Of a stretch of 64,000 nucleotides of DNA, positions 24,559 through 38,200 are shown in pieces. The notes under the pieces were generated by a model. It did no database searches and had not been told where the DNA came from. It saw nothing but the letters and a program-made list of their open reading frames with translations. Position numbers and translations under genes: made by a program. Every line of letters begins with the position of its first letter. The stretch's first letter is position 1. The DNA comes from Ulva prolifera. Lineage: Eukaryota; Chlorophyta; Ulvophyceae; Ulvales; Ulvaceae. The stretch is taken from the NCBI GenBank assembly GCA_023078555.1, contig CM041202.1:744001-808000 (forward strand), written 5' to 3'.

Positions 24559-27500
24559 GCCTGCGAGATCCTTGGAATATGTGATATGTGATTTATTCCC
24601 ACCTGGACTGGCGTCGGAGTCTCACGGCGGATGGTGCTCTGTGCCTCAGCTTCGAATCGACCTGATTACAAAAGAGACCTTGCTTCAGCTGGTTGTAATG
24701 GCTTCGGCGTCTATAGGCCCGATTCAAGTCCGTGGTGCACGTCGAAAGAGCAGAGATATACAGAGGCGCCACCGTGTCGAGCGTCCAGGTGGGGGCATAT
24801 AAACAGGTGTTTGATCGAGCTGAGCGGCCGAAGCAAGCAAGCATGCTGCAGGACACCGCAGAATGCATTCATACAGGCGCCGCGGTGGCCATGACGGCCC
24901 ATGACCTCCGAACAGTTCCTGTATGCATGCGTCTCGACCGTTGCATGCGATTGCGAAGCAAGATACGTGCTGCAGCATGCTGCGACATGTTGATCGTGCT
25001 GCAGCTCCGACCGCTGCCAGCTGCGCCTCCCGACGACATGGTGCGCATGCATGCGCCTCTCGCCGAAGAGGTGACGCCGTGGTGAAAAATGGTCACGTCA
25101 ACCTGAGTTAAATTTAGTCAAGTTACCCTTGCGCTTGCAGCGCAGGGCGCACCTTGGATCGCGGCAGCCACAGCGCCGGATACAGAATGCGCACGGCCGT
25201 ACTGTGCACGTGCAGCTGCATCCAAACTCGAATTCGATATCTCATGAAATATGCATTTGCGGCCGGTGACCAGGCGCCACCTGGTGACCGTATACGTACT
25301 ACACAGTATCTCGAGATATACGCTGTGCAGCTGTACATGTGGCCGCGCGCTCTCACGGGGGCCAGCGCACCATGCATGGCTCCACAGCAGTGCCATGGCA
25401 ACATCAACTAGTTAACTAGCTAGACATCTCAGCTGCAGAGACACTATCTGATGAAAAAAAATGAGCCGACAAAGATGCCGACAGTGGGCATATGCGATAT
25501 TGTCATGCGTGCGATGCAACATGCATTTGATACGGGCGACGGCGTGTCTGCGGATAAGCTGCAGCCGTAGATCTTGAGACTCATCAGCAGCCTAGGTGCA
25601 TGCGAATCAAGCACTCCCCGGAGCTCTGCTGGGGAGCGTGAACGTTGCAGAGGGGCAGGCGTAGGCCGTCAGACGCACGTTCCCCGGCACGATCCCCGGC
25701 GGGCCTGCGCACGCTTTTCACACCAGTGGACCCTTCGCGATCGGCCGCTCTGGAGCCGCGACCGGACACGGCAGCACTGTGCCTTATGCGGGAGACTCTT
25801 GTAGTTAACCCAATTGGGGTGGCGGCTTTGTCCGCACGCCACTTGTACTAAGCTTTGGCTGTCGACCCGTCCGGCTGGCTGTTCGAGATGATCTGCGCAA
25901 CATGCTCGGCTTCAGATGCGGCAACCGATGCGAAGCTGATGGCCGTCCACCACATTCTGTCGGGCATGCTGCCGCATGCCTAGGCGACGATCCTGCTACT
26001 AGTAGCCGGGCTTCTCGTCGTCCTGGAGAAGCCGGACAGTGGCACGCAGCCGATCGCCGGGCGGGAGAGGCAGATGACTCGCTCAGCAATCGGCTGCGTG
26101 CACGTGCGATCGACGTGGTAGTACAAAGCAGTAGTACTGCTTTGTGGCGGTGTGTGACTTGCGGACTTGGTGCGCAAGCACCTTTCGACTGCGGAGTGTG
26201 GCTGTGTGTGTGTGGACGCTGTTTGATCAGAAGCTTGTGTTGCTCGGCTTCTCGGTGACCAGCTCGCTGCCCTAGGCCTTTGCATCATTCACCACCAGTC
26301 ACTTGCGATGCCGAAACGCATGGCGGCATGATCAACAGGCGCAGCTAGACTGGTTCCATGCAAGCAGTACTAGTGTTCAGGAATTTAGCCAGGATTCCAA
26401 CGATCTGGTGCGTGTGACGCGCGAAGGGAAGGGCGTGCCGGTGGTCAAAGTCCACTATCGCATGTGCGCATGTTCGTGCCGCCCGTTGAGGATAATGAAG
26501 GTCTGGTTATTGAATCTCCCTAGGCATCCGGGGGCACCGGCCGGGCAACTTCGAATTCGTACTGTGACCGATTTTCCCTTCGAAGTGATCACCGGCCGGC
26601 CAAGTGCAGCATCTTGGCAGTGCATGCTGTACTGGGAAGCTCATCAGCTGATCAACATGGTGCACAGCCTCGCTAGAAACGCCTCCACAGCGAGCGCGTC
26701 TTGTCAACAGCCACGCACATGTAGCGCTCCATGGACGCCTTCTGTCAACAGCATATATACACAACCCTCGAGAGTCCCATGCATGCGCACCTCACGCAAC
26801 AACACAAGCGCCGGGGGGCACTCTGGAGCGGCACATGAACGAGAACGGAATGTACGCATGCATGATTACACGGCAACATCCATACATCGATCTGGAGTTC
26901 AAAATCCGCAGGAAGCGCACGGCGTATTGCCAGTACACAGAGGCAGGGCTCTGCTGTGGCGGCTGTGGCATGCAACACACATCTGAAACATGAGTAAAGG
27001 ACAGCCTGAGCATAGCCCACGCCGGACGCCAGTAGCGGGTACGCGGCGGACTGGCACAGTTGTCGGCGGCAAGTGTTCCTGTCCCAATCAACCGTTCAGA
27101 TCTCCTGTTTTGCATTGCCTCTTCCAAATGCGTACGGCAGTGTACATCAGGCTGCATGTTTTGTGCAGTGCTCATACGAAAGCTCCCAGAGAGGCCTGTA
27201 CCGAAGCCCTGGCCCAGGTTGCATGGGTGAAATTGTTTAGCACGTCTCCTCAGGACAGTTGAGCACCATCATGCTCTTGTCTGTCTGATTGGAAATTGTG
27301 CATACACATGTCAACCATACGATGCAAGGCTCGACCGGCAGCACCCATATGATGCTGATGGTCGCTTACATTGGTGCGGCGGCGGCGGGTACCAGTGCAC
27401 AGGCTTGCACTGCTGCTGCATTGTGCCAGAGCATCGACCAAAATCATCCATGGCACAGAGAGACTAGCACCAGACGCATACAACTGTGGTCTCAGCCATG

Positions 27501-29210
27501 AGACGGTTCTGGTGGTGCCTCGCGGCAGTTGCTGGGATGCGCATGCCCATGCGGTCTGATGCCGCGCAACGCACCGGTCAGACTCCTCCTTTACGACAGC
27601 CTCATCCAGTGACCATGAAGTGACCAGAGTTTACGCCGTGTATCGTGCATGCTTGCCTCCACAAGTCGCAGGCCCTAGTCTGCTCATTCAGTGTGGCTGC
27701 TGCATCGATCCGGACACGATGCGACGGCCACCTGGTGATGGAGCTATCGGTGACAACAGAAGATCTTCTATGTCGAATCTGAGTAGATTGCGGCTGTGCT
27801 GGTGTGTATGGCAGATCGTGAGTCACCACACGTGCGAAGTGAGCACGCACGTCTCACCAAACGGACCGACCAAGTATCGCTGTATGCGGCGCAGAATGCA
27901 GTTATTGTCCTGCCAACAGAATGATAGGAACCTCTCCACCGATCTTCTGAGCGTCCTGCAAGATCGCGCCCTTTCGCAGACCTGTCCTCGTACCTCAAGC
28001 GTTGAACTGCCCGAGTCCGGACCACAACCTGTCGAGCCCATGAAATTATATATTGTACGGTAGTCAAAACGTGCCGGGCAGGATGACGTCGGTGGATTCC
28101 TGGAGAATGTCACAGAGACCAGGCATGTACGGCAAGGCACCTGGAGATGCATCAACGGCTCAACATCGCATGGGGCTAAGTGAATGACTCAACAGCGAAG
28201 AAGAGATGACAGCCATTAGTTGTGCTGTGCTGCAGTTTAACTGTCCTTCTAGAGCTAGTCAACATGACTCGCAGCGATGGAAGGCCAGTAAAGGCGACGT
28301 CGGCCCGCGAAGACGTTCAGATTCACAGAAATAATGGTCGAGTCAGGCATAAATGCGAAGGTACGGTGTACGTTTTCCTTTGCTGTCTGGTGCTTGCGCT
28401 TGCAACGGACGTAAACTGGGCCCTGTCGACACCTTCTACAAGGAACACGACAAACTGAACGGTTTCGTGCTGCAAGAAGGACGTCGGAGAGATAGGTAGC
28501 ACCGCAGACATCGCACAACAACACAGCGCTCCACAAGCACATCAGCACTGCCCCAGGTGCACAATAAATTAATGCAGATCCACATTTTGCGGGAGGACGT
28601 GAGATGAGATTCTCCATGGAAGCGAGCAAGATGATTCAACGTGCCCCAGTATGTAGAAGGGCACCCCATGAGACAAAGCTGATAGTCTGTCAGCTTCATC
28701 CTTGCCTGACCCAGTGGACAGCCTGCCATCTCACCACCTTCCTCAGCCCACCACAGACCAACATCTTCCACAGCCTGCAACAGAGGTATGCCAAAACGTA
28801 CATTCTCCGTGCCTGCCACGTGCTCGCCAACGAATGTGGCGTGCCTCTCACGCTGTTGCAGCCAGGTGTGTGGCAATCGCCAAGCGTCCATTTCACACTT
28901 CATCTCACAGGCCTGCCAAGACAGCGACATCCTTAACATCTCAGGGCTACAGCTGCCTGTCCATTGCTGGCTCACACTCGCTCACACTTGCAACTAGCTG
29001 TGCACACCAGATGACCTGAGAAGCCACTGGTCTACCCATGTCTAGACACCCTTCCTTCCAGCAAGTCATGCTCACAGCTGATTCATCCAACATCGCCCAC
29101 ACGGTGACTGCCTAGTAGATGCCTTCATGCTGCTGCGGATGCTACAGGCATTACCAGGCAACATAATCATGAGACACAGTGGCCTGTGATAATCACATTT
29201 TGGACACTTT
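24559..29210. other. Intergenic region, no gene recognised
   Basis: Upstream of the 516-residue gene. The first 60 bp on the - strand are AT-rich (AATAAATCACATATC) and may hold its promoter. Beyond that only short ORFs are present. The longest is 179 codons on the - strand at 28436-28975; it has no recognisable motif and no phase-compatible partner. There is a short hairpin at 26123-26145. Confidence 0.45.
26123..26145. other. Perfect 9-bp hairpin with 5-nt loop
   Basis: ACAAAGCAG and CTGCTTTGT are exact reverse complements around a TAGTA loop. No flanking gene explains it. Confidence 0.5.
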
Positions 29211-29734
29211 ACCCTCTGCCCGTGGGCACTCATCGATACCGCGTCGCGCAGGACACGGCTGCAGTGCGTGGGGCGCTCAACACAGGGTGGCTTCTGTCAC
29301 TGCACAACAGACCCAACTCGTCAGGCTGCTGTTGCGATGGGTCGCTGTTGGATTGTGACGGTGTGCTTGTGCAAGCTGCACAGCAGCTGGCCGGCCGATG
29401 GGTGTGCCCAGATGCTACACAGTAGACCGACTCGCAACACATCAACAGCTCTGCTACCACCACTAGGCATCGAGATTCGGCTGTGTCTCAGACGCCCCTG
29501 GTACGACATATGATTCAGAACTTGCACACGTTCTCATACAAAACTAGCTGCCCCTGGTCGAGGCTTGTCCTCCGGGCGGCTGCTCTGGATGAGGCAGCCC
29601 ATGTGACATGTGTGCTGGTTGACTGGAGGATGCGCATGACGTCAGTGTAGTGGCTGCTACACTGATTGAGCAGCTGACCAAGCCAGGCCACAAGAGCCAG
29701 CGGGCGTGCATGCGCACATGAGACACAGCACCTT

Positions 29735-30134
29735 TGAGCCCCGTCACAGCAGTTCTGCGGGCCCTGCCCAGCCACATGATCAGTCCTAGGCTGCACAAAC
29801 TCGCTCAGTGTCCCGCAGGCGCCAGGCTCTTTGCATGACCTGCTGCGAGCAGTGCCGTTTTGCTCATCAAGCATATTAGCCAGCATGGTTTCATTGCACA
29901 TGGCCCTTCCGTGGCATGTTGAAAAAAGGAATGCATTCTGTACAAGGCCGTGAGTGCAAATCTGCATAACTATCTGCTATTGAGCGGCTCATGCCTCGGC
30001 CAGTACATTACATGTGAATCGTGTTCCTGGGCGCGACATCATAGTGTAAGAAACCAGTTTGCTTGGACCCGATGGCACACCAAGTGCAGTATTCCTGTTG
30101 ATCGGCGATGTGGTGTCAATCAGGATGATGTACA
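29735..30134. repeat. 400-bp segment present only in copy 1
   Basis: Flanked by CACCTT on the left and CCGTTCATCTG on the right, which abut directly in copy 2 at 35754/35755. No inverted ends or clear target duplication were seen, so a deletion from copy 2 is as likely as an insertion in copy 1. Confidence 0.8.
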
Positions 30135-33100
30135 TCCGTTCATCTGTAATCCAGCGACGTCACGGGTCTTGCTTGTCTTGGAAAGATTCAAGCATTCGCA
30201 GCAGTGAGCATCTGACCATACCAATGCTACAGGCACAATGAGGTGCCCATGAGGCTGGTAGCACCTGATGCGCCATTCACGGTACGCAGGACGCCAGAGT
30301 ACATGGTCGATCGTCTCAGTTGCGTACTTGGTGTTTCAGCACCGCCATTTCTGCACGGCGTACCGCAACAGCATATGGGGTGCAACAGGCGGGCTGCACT
30401 CGGCCGGGATGCCAATGTATGGTCCCGAAACAGCTATTAGGAAGTCTACAGGCGTTGACCTGGAATTCAGAGACCTCGGCTGCAGGAACGACCGCGCCGA
30501 TATGTGCAGTACTGCAGAAGCTGGTGCAGATTTCTGTACCAACCTCAAAGCACGGTACTGTGAATACAAACAAAAAGTGATGATGCAAAGGTGCAGATTG
30601 ACTCAGGTGGGCGCGATCAACCCCGCTGCTGTTCTTGCGACCCGCTTCGCGTGTGGTGCTCGTAGCGGTGTCTGAGAACTTTGCAAGCGCTGTGGAGACA
30701 CAGAGCTCCCAGTTGGTGGGCCAGCCAATGTCAAAAGGCACTTGATGACTGAAAATTATTGCTGGCATCGTAGCTCGCAATTCTTCTGTGAAGCGTGCGC
30801 TGCCGCGGGTGTGGCACCATGATCGGCGCCCCGCCACGTTGCGCCTACCAGGCCGATGAAGCAAATCCATACTGCTGGCTTGAGCAGATGACACCGTCTG
30901 CCTCGGGCGCCGATACAGCGGCAGCTTTCTTGCCAACACACGCGTTGCTCACGTTCAAACAACAAGTGGGCTTGCACTGTCCAGGGACAGGACCTACGCA
31001 AAACCTCACATGCCACTCCACCCAGTGGACTTGTGATTATGGGGATGGTGACGGTCATGTTCACTCGAGCGAAAGGCAAGGAGTCACCTTCCTGGGTATA
31101 GCAGTGCGAACGGCCGCGTTGTGCACGGGCTGTGCATCGCCGTGAACGCCAGGCACCAGACTCAGCGAATGGAAGGTGGCTCCATGACCGGCATCGGCAC
31201 CTTCGCGCCCAGTCTCACCGCGGCCTTGCTCCTGACAGCGCTAGCACTGACAGTGCCGAGGAACGTATGGGAAAGCTCACAGCGCAGGCCTGCCATATAT
31301 TCACATCGAGGACTGTCGATGTTTAGAAACATTCACATCTTAAGCTGTTCCATCGCCGTGAGTAAGACTCGCGCCAGACCAGTCAATTCGGAATCGCCTC
31401 GAGACACACCAGACACCTCCCTCTGCGGTCAAGTTCAGCTACATCAGATCTCCAAGCAGCAATGCAGTTCTTCAGGTATGCCACAGCGACTAGTCTTTGC
31501 GTCTTTACTGTGTCATCATTCCACAGATCTGAACGGGCTCCTGTACACGAGCTGAATCAGTGCCATACCTAAGCGACATGTTAACCTGGAACCGAGCACA
31601 CATGTGGCATGTGCGACGCTCAAAACCCCCTACACAGCAGACAGCATGAACAATGCACACATATTCATCATCAGGGATGTGACATCTCTGTGTTGGGATG
31701 TATCCTCCCGTTGCTGCACACGTGTTTTTGTCCAGCACACCGGAGGCCACTCTGCCTTGATGGCGGTGAACAGTTGATTGCACTCGCGTGAAGTCGTCGC
31801 CAGGCAGGATGCAATACAAGGCAACTCATGGGCGTTTTTGCAGGTATTCAGGCCTACGCGCGCGCGATTTCGGCGTGGTCAAGCTGTTGATGCTGCTGCT
31901 GTGCTGGATCGCTGGAAGTGCTACCGCGCATTCGCCGCTTGGCGCGGCTTACCATCAGCCGGCCAGCTTTGCGTGGCTCCCACTTTGCTCGATCGACTGC
32001 AACTTTCAGATGCACTGCAGGGCAGGGACAACAGTCCATTCTTGTAGGAGATGAGTGACGCGACAAGCCGTACCAGGCGGGACCTTAACACACATGCTCG
32101 ACTAATGCGACACACAGGCGTCGTTGACGAGCGTGAATGAGGTAACAGTATGGGGTTGGACGTTAAGTTCAATGACAATGATGCTACCCAACAATTATGG
32201 CCCAGAACTCAAGTCACCTTCATTACACACAACCTTGAATGTGGCGGATAGAAAGTTCCTTTTCCAGCTCCTTGCAGTGCAATGGTCATGCAGTGCAATG
32301 GGTTTATGTAACCTGAGTTTACAATTTATGAGATGTAGATGGTGGGACAGCCTCAGATGTGTGATGGAGGCTGCACGTGCCGGGTGAGGAGAAGCAGGTG
32401 TTGTGTGTCACGGTGTCAGATAGCCGAACACAGGTCGTGCAAGATCAAAGGACCTGCGATGTATCGTCCTGGTAGGCTGCTTGGTCGAAGGATGATGCCC
32501 AATGTGAAACCGCAGCAATACTGTGAGTACGATGGAGATGCAACAGTTGCTTATCTCTTGAGACCCTTGGGGGAACCGTCGCGTTGGACAACACTGTAAC
32601 AAGCTCCAGCACCAAGGATGCGCCTTGCTCTTGAAGAAGTGTGAAACACATACCGCGAGGACGTTAATGAGCTTGTGCAATATGTTACCACGTGTGTAGA
32701 CCTGCGCTGCTGCACAGCTGGGTTTCCAGACTGGCACATGGTCAAACCACCACCGCCTGTATGCTCCGGGCAGCAATCTCAGCATCCTTCACCAAAGCAT
32801 CTCATCGTGAACAAGACAACTGGTGTATCTATGAAACGTGAAATCCATGCAGATAGCCTCATCGCGCGATGTTGCGCCCAACCATGAACTGCTAGTGGCT
32901 TCCACGTCCAGCTGCGTTCGAACGTTCTTCATCAAACGTATACCTGTTTCTGCGGTCGTCGTGGTTCCTGTGCTCGAGAGGGCGACTGGCATCGAGGTCA
33001 ACGCAGCGTTGCAGCTCCCGCAGCGTTGCAGCTCCCGCGTTCCGCAGGCATACTCCACGCATATTGTGCCCTTGTATACTTTCAGCCGAGGCCTCACAAG

Positions 33101-34632
33101 GTCGGCCCAGACCTATTTCAAATCCGCCCTTGCACCATTGTTGTTCCATGGGTGTAAGCGCTGATACAACGCCACATCGGTGTCCAGGTCTGGTGACACC
33201 ATCCTGGCGATGCGCCACCGCTCGATTCTAGTTCTGTGCACCGCTTAACTCAAGCGAACCGTCACGTACCCATAAACATGGTTCACCTGGTTTTGAGAAG
33301 ATCTGCTTGGGCGTGCGCTGCGATACGTGTGTTTGCCGGACGCTTTGCAGAAATGGGAAAGGCGATGCGAACAGCTCGAAGTTCGAGCCTCGAACTGAGC
33401 TTCGCCAGCACGATGAACAAAACTTATTTGCCGCTGAGCTGAACTCATCATATGCATTGAGGATAGTATCGCTTTGACTGCGACATGGGTGCAGCGTGCC
33501 ACAACGAGCTGCCGCTCCTTTGTGTTAGGAGGAGAGAGGCGAAGAGGCGGGTAGCACCGTAGGAACAGCGAGCGTCGTAAGAGCGGGCCATAACAGCGGT
33601 AGCCGCTCAGCAGCGGGGGCATCACACCGCAGCAGCAGCTGCTCCATCACTTGCCACCACACCCACCGCCACAGCAGGCCTTGATTTCGCCCGCTCCTGC
33701 CCATGGCGCCCGGGCTTGCGCCTCCAACATGCTGCAAACTGCTTCAGAACAACCGCGCGACATCTTGCCGCTCGCTACACCGGCGGCCCGTGGTTTCCCC
33801 CGCAGGCTCCCTGCGTCGAGCGGAGTCACCCTTCTCCCATGCGGCCAATCAGCCCGACATCGAATTGACCTTACTCCATGGTCAGTGCACTGCCTAGTTA
33901 ATTGCCCTTGATGCAGACACGCCCGCTCTCTCAGATGGCACCCGAGCACCGTTCCCCCTCACGTTTGCCGCCGTCTTCATGCCCTCCGGAGGGCTCAGGC
34001 AGCTTCTGGCACTGCCCCCCTCGCTGCCCACACCATCCCCTGCTCCGGGTGCGAACATACCCCCACACCCACCCTCGGTCCCCGGCCGCTGCACCAGGCG
34101 CCCCGGCCGCCGCAACCTTCGGCCTCGGCACATTGTTGGGTAACCCGGCGCGGCCTGTGCCCGTGCCATGCTATGCGTCGGATAGCCCGGCTCACTGGCA
34201 GCAGGGCGACCTCCTTGCTTTCCATCCAGGTGCTCTGGTGATGGGTAACGCGTGCATCACTCACCCACTGGCCGCCTTGACATCCACGCCGCAGCGCTCC
34301 ATGGCACAGGCCGCCGACTACTGCATACGCGACAAAACCGACGTCACTACTGCGCCGGCGCAGGCGCCCGTGCCCTGGCCCGTTGCCGAGTGACGGACGC
34401 GCCGGACGCGTCCGCCCGGCCGCACTTGCATTCCTCAACAGACGTGGTGATGTCGCTGCAGGTTCTGGCGCAGCATCAAGGCGGCTGCTCATTGAAAACG
34501 TGATGCGCGATCTGTCCAACCAATCTGCCCTGCGCTCGCTCGCCAGGTCCGCGCCGCAGCTCCGCTGATGGGCCGCCATGCAGGCAACGCAGATGCAGCT
34601 GAACTGATCAGGACGTCCGCTGACCGGCGCGA

Positions 34633-34680
34633 GGTGGTCGGACGATACGGTCACGCATGTGACCGTCCTGTCCGACAACC
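34633..34680 (+). other. Nested hairpin near the end of copy 1
   Basis: Inner stem ACGGTCAC/GTGACCGT with a GCAT loop is a perfect 8-bp pairing. The outer stem of 11 bp (GGTGGTCGGAC with GTCCGACAACC) has one mismatch and is separated from the inner stem by a 3-nt internal loop on each side. The equivalent structure is kept in copy 2 at 40239-40286. Confidence 0.75.
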
Positions 34681-34697
34681 TTGCAATTGTGCCACTG

Positions 34698-34715
34698 TCA
34701 GGCCGCCCGGCCTGA
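34698..34715 (+). other. 7-bp GC-rich hairpin of copy 1
   Basis: TCAGGCC, loop GCCC, GGCCTGA. An identical hairpin occurs at 40304-40321 in copy 2, about 18 nt after the larger nested hairpin in both copies. Confidence 0.6.
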
Positions 34716-35217
34716 GCGGCAGGCCACCGCCCAGCGTCCCCCCCCTCCCCAAGGGCGCTTAAGCTCCAGCACAGCCACTCGTTGGCCTGCGCCTTTGGGC
34801 CGCCCGGCGCAGCCCAGCACCCGCGGGGTGGGTGGTGAAAGCACGGCCTGGGTGGTTGGGGTGCCGCCGTCATGACCGCGGAGCGGTCTGCGTCGGGCTT
34901 CAGGTGGGACAGTCGTTGCGGCGCAATTGCTATGCAGAGGACGTGCAGGGAGGCCAGGGGCTTGGGACAAGGCCTCCCTGCAGTCAGGGTGCCCGGATGG
35001 GCAGCCAGCCTCTGGGAGGTGTTGCAACATGGGCCGCCTACGTACCCACGAGCTCATGCACGGCTGCGCTGATGATGTTGTGGGTGGATGTGCGTGTGGG
35101 TCTGCCTGCACGGGTGGCCCGGGCTAGGGGGTTGTTTAAGTGTTTGTGCGTGTGAATTTGGGGGGGGGCGGGACGGTGTTTCTGTGCCAAGGGTTCTAGA
35201 TTGTTCTTCTGCGCCTC

Positions 35218-38200
35218 ACCCTCTGCCCGTGGGCACTCATCGACACCGCGTCGCGCAGGACACGGCTGCAGTGCGTGGTGCGCTCAACACAGGGTGGCTT
35301 CTGTCACTGCACAACAGACCCAACTCGTTAGGCTGCTGTTGCGATGGGTCGCTGTTGGGTTGTGACAGTGTGCTTGTGCAAGCTGCACAGCAGCTGGCCG
35401 GCCGATGGGTGTGCCCAGATGCTACACAGTAGACCGACTCGCAACACATCAACAGCTCTGCTACCACCACTAGGCATCGAGATTCGGCTGTGTCTCAGAC
35501 GCCCCTGGTACGACGTATGATTCAGAACATGCACACGTTCTCATACACAACTAGCTGCCCCTGGTCGAGGCTTGTCCTCCGGGCGGCTGCTCTGGATGAG
35601 GCAGCCCATGTGACATGTGTGCTGGTTGAATGGAGGATGCGCATGACGTCAGTGTAATGGCTGCTACACTGATTGAGCAGCTGACCAAGCCAGGCCACAA
35701 GGGCCAGCTCTCCAGCTCTAGAGGCGTGCATGTGCACAGGAGGTGCAGCACCTTCCGTTCATCTGTAATCCAGCGACGTCACGGGTCTTGCTTGTCTTGG
35801 AAAGATTCAAGCATTCGCAGCAGTGAGCATCTGACCATACCAATGCTACAGGCACAATGAGGTGTCCATGAGGCTGACAGCACCTGATGCTCCATTCACG
35901 GTCCGCAGGACGCCAGAGTACATGATCGATCGTCTCAGTTGCGTACTAGGTGTTTCAGTACCGCCATTTCTACACGGCGTACCGCAACAGCATATGGGGT
36001 GCAACAGGCGGGCTGCACTCGGCCGGGATGCCAATGTGTGGTACCAAAGCAGCTAATAGGAAGTCTACAGGCGTTGACCTGGAATTCAGAGACCTCGGCT
36101 GCAGGAACGACCGCGCCGATATGTGCAGTACTGCAGAAGCTGGTGCAGATTTCTGTACCAACCTCAGAGCACGGTACTGTGGATACAGACAAAGAAGGAT
36201 GATAGCAAGGTGCAGATTGACTCAGGTGGGCGCGATCGATCCTGCTGCTGTTCTTGCGACCCGCTTCGCGTGTGGTGCTCGTAGCGGTGTCTGAGAACTT
36301 TGCAAGCGCTGTGGAGACACAGAGCTCCCAGATGGTGGGCCTGTCAATGTCAAAATGCACTTGATGACTGAAAATTGTTGCTGGCATCATAGCTCGCAAT
36401 TCTTCTGTGAAGCGTGCGCTGCCGCGGGTGTGGCAGCATGATAGGCGCCCCGCCACGATGCGCCTACCAGGCCGATGAAGCAAATCCATACTGCTGGCTT
36501 GAGCAGATGACACCGTCTGCCTCGGGCGCCGATACAGCGGCAGCTTTCTTGCCAACACACGCGTTGCTCACGTTCAAACAACAAGTGGGCTTGCACTGTC
36601 CAGGGACAGGACCTACGCAAAACCTCACATGCCACTCCACCCAGTGGACTTGTGATTATGGGCATGGTGACGGTCATGTTCACTCGAGCGAAAGGCAAGG
36701 AGTCACCTTCCTGGGTATAGCAGTGCGAACGGCCGCGTTGTGCACGGGCTGTGCATCGCCGTGAACGCCAGGCACCGGACTCAGCGAATGGAAGGTGGCT
36801 CCATGACCGGCATCGGCACCTTCGCGCCCAGTCTCACCGCGGCCTTGCACCTGACAGCGCTAGCACTGACAGTGCCGAGGTGCGTATGGAAAAGCTCACA
36901 GCGCAGGCCTGCCATATATTCACATCGAGGACTGTCGATGTTAAGAAACATTCACATCTTAAGCTGTTCCATCGCCGTGAGTAAGACTCGCGCCAGACCA
37001 GTCAATTCGGAATCGCCTCGAGACACCACACCTCACTCTACAGTCAAGTTCAGCTACATCAGATCTCCAAGCAGCAATGCAGTTCTTCAGGTATGTCACA
37101 GCGAATATTCTTTGCGTCTTTGCTGTCTCATCCTTCCACAGATCTGAACGGGCTCCTGTACACGAGCTGAATCAGTGCCATACCTAAGCGACATGTTAAC
37201 CTGAAACCGAGCACACATGTGGCATGTGCGACGCTAAAAACCCCCTAAGCAGCAGACAACATGAACAATGCACACATGTTCATCATCAGGGATGTGACAT
37301 CTCTGTGTTGGGATGTATCCTCCCGTTGCTGCACACGTGTTCTTGTCCAGCACACCGGAGGCCACTCTGCCTTGATGGCGGTGAACAGGTTGATTGCACG
37401 CGCGTGAAGTCGTCGCCAGGCAGGATGCAATACAAGGCAACTCATGGGCGTTTTTGCAGGTGTTCGGGCCTTCGCGCGCGCGAGTTCGGCGTGGTCAAGG
37501 TGTTGATGATGCTGCTGTGCTGGATCGCCGGAAGTGCTACCGCGCACTCGCCGCTTGGCGCGGCTTACCATCAGCCGGCCAGCTTTGCGTGGCTCCCACT
37601 TTGCGCGCTCAACTGCAACTTTCAGATGCACTGCAGGGCAGGGAGAACAGTCCATTCTTGTAGGAGATGAGTGACGCGACAAGCCATACCAGGCGGGACC
37701 TGAACACACATGCTTGACTCCAGGCGACACACAGGCGACGTTGGCGAGCGTGAATGAGATAAAATGATGGAGTTGGACTTTCAGTTCAATGACGATGATG
37801 TTACCCAACAATTATGGCCCAGAACTCGAGTCCCGTTCATTACACACAACCTTGAACCTTGCCGATAGAAAGTTCCTTTTCCAGCTCCTTGCAGTGCAAT
37901 GGTCATGCAGTGCAATGGGTTTATGTAAGCTGAGTTTACAATTTTATGAGACATAGATTGTGGGACACCCTCAGATGTGTGATGGAGGCTGCACGTGCCG
38001 GGTGAGGAGAAGCAGGTGTTGTGGGTCACGGCAACAGCTGAACACAGGTCGTGCGAGATCAAAGGATCTGTGATGTATCGTCCTGTTAGGCTGCTTGGTC
38101 CAAGGATGATGCCGAATGTGAAACCGCAGCAATACTGTGAGTACGATGGAGATGCAACAGTTGATTATCTCTTGAGACACTCGGGGGAACCGTCGCGTTG

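Larger units (their letters stand above)
29211..35212. repeat. Copy 1 of a head-to-tail duplicated unit of about 6 kb
   Basis: The 6002-bp segment beginning ACCCTCTGCCCGTGGGCAC and ending TTCTAGATTGTTCTTCTGC recurs in the same orientation as 35218-40881, collinear throughout with several percent mismatch and scattered small indels. The first 4.3 kb is of moderate GC; the last 1.7 kb (from about 33.5 kb) is GC-rich and structured. No conserved domain was recognised in any frame. Copy 1 carries 400 bp (29735-30134) absent from copy 2. It could be a tandem mobile element, a large satellite unit or a segmental duplication; no LTR, terminal inverted repeat or target duplication was found. Confidence 0.9.

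Noticed and set aside
29515..29967. 150-codon - strand ORF with a faint resemblance to the reverse transcriptase-RNase H link of Copia elements (SSHYTDVMRIL)
   Set aside because: Only about ten residues resemble the pattern, the downstream RNase H motifs are missing, and copy 2 lacks the first half.
30316..36558. 207-codon - strand ORF open in both copies of the 6-kb unit (30316-30939 and 35935-36558)
   Set aside because: Open in both copies, but most differences change the amino acid and no domain is recognisable, so coding selection is not supported.
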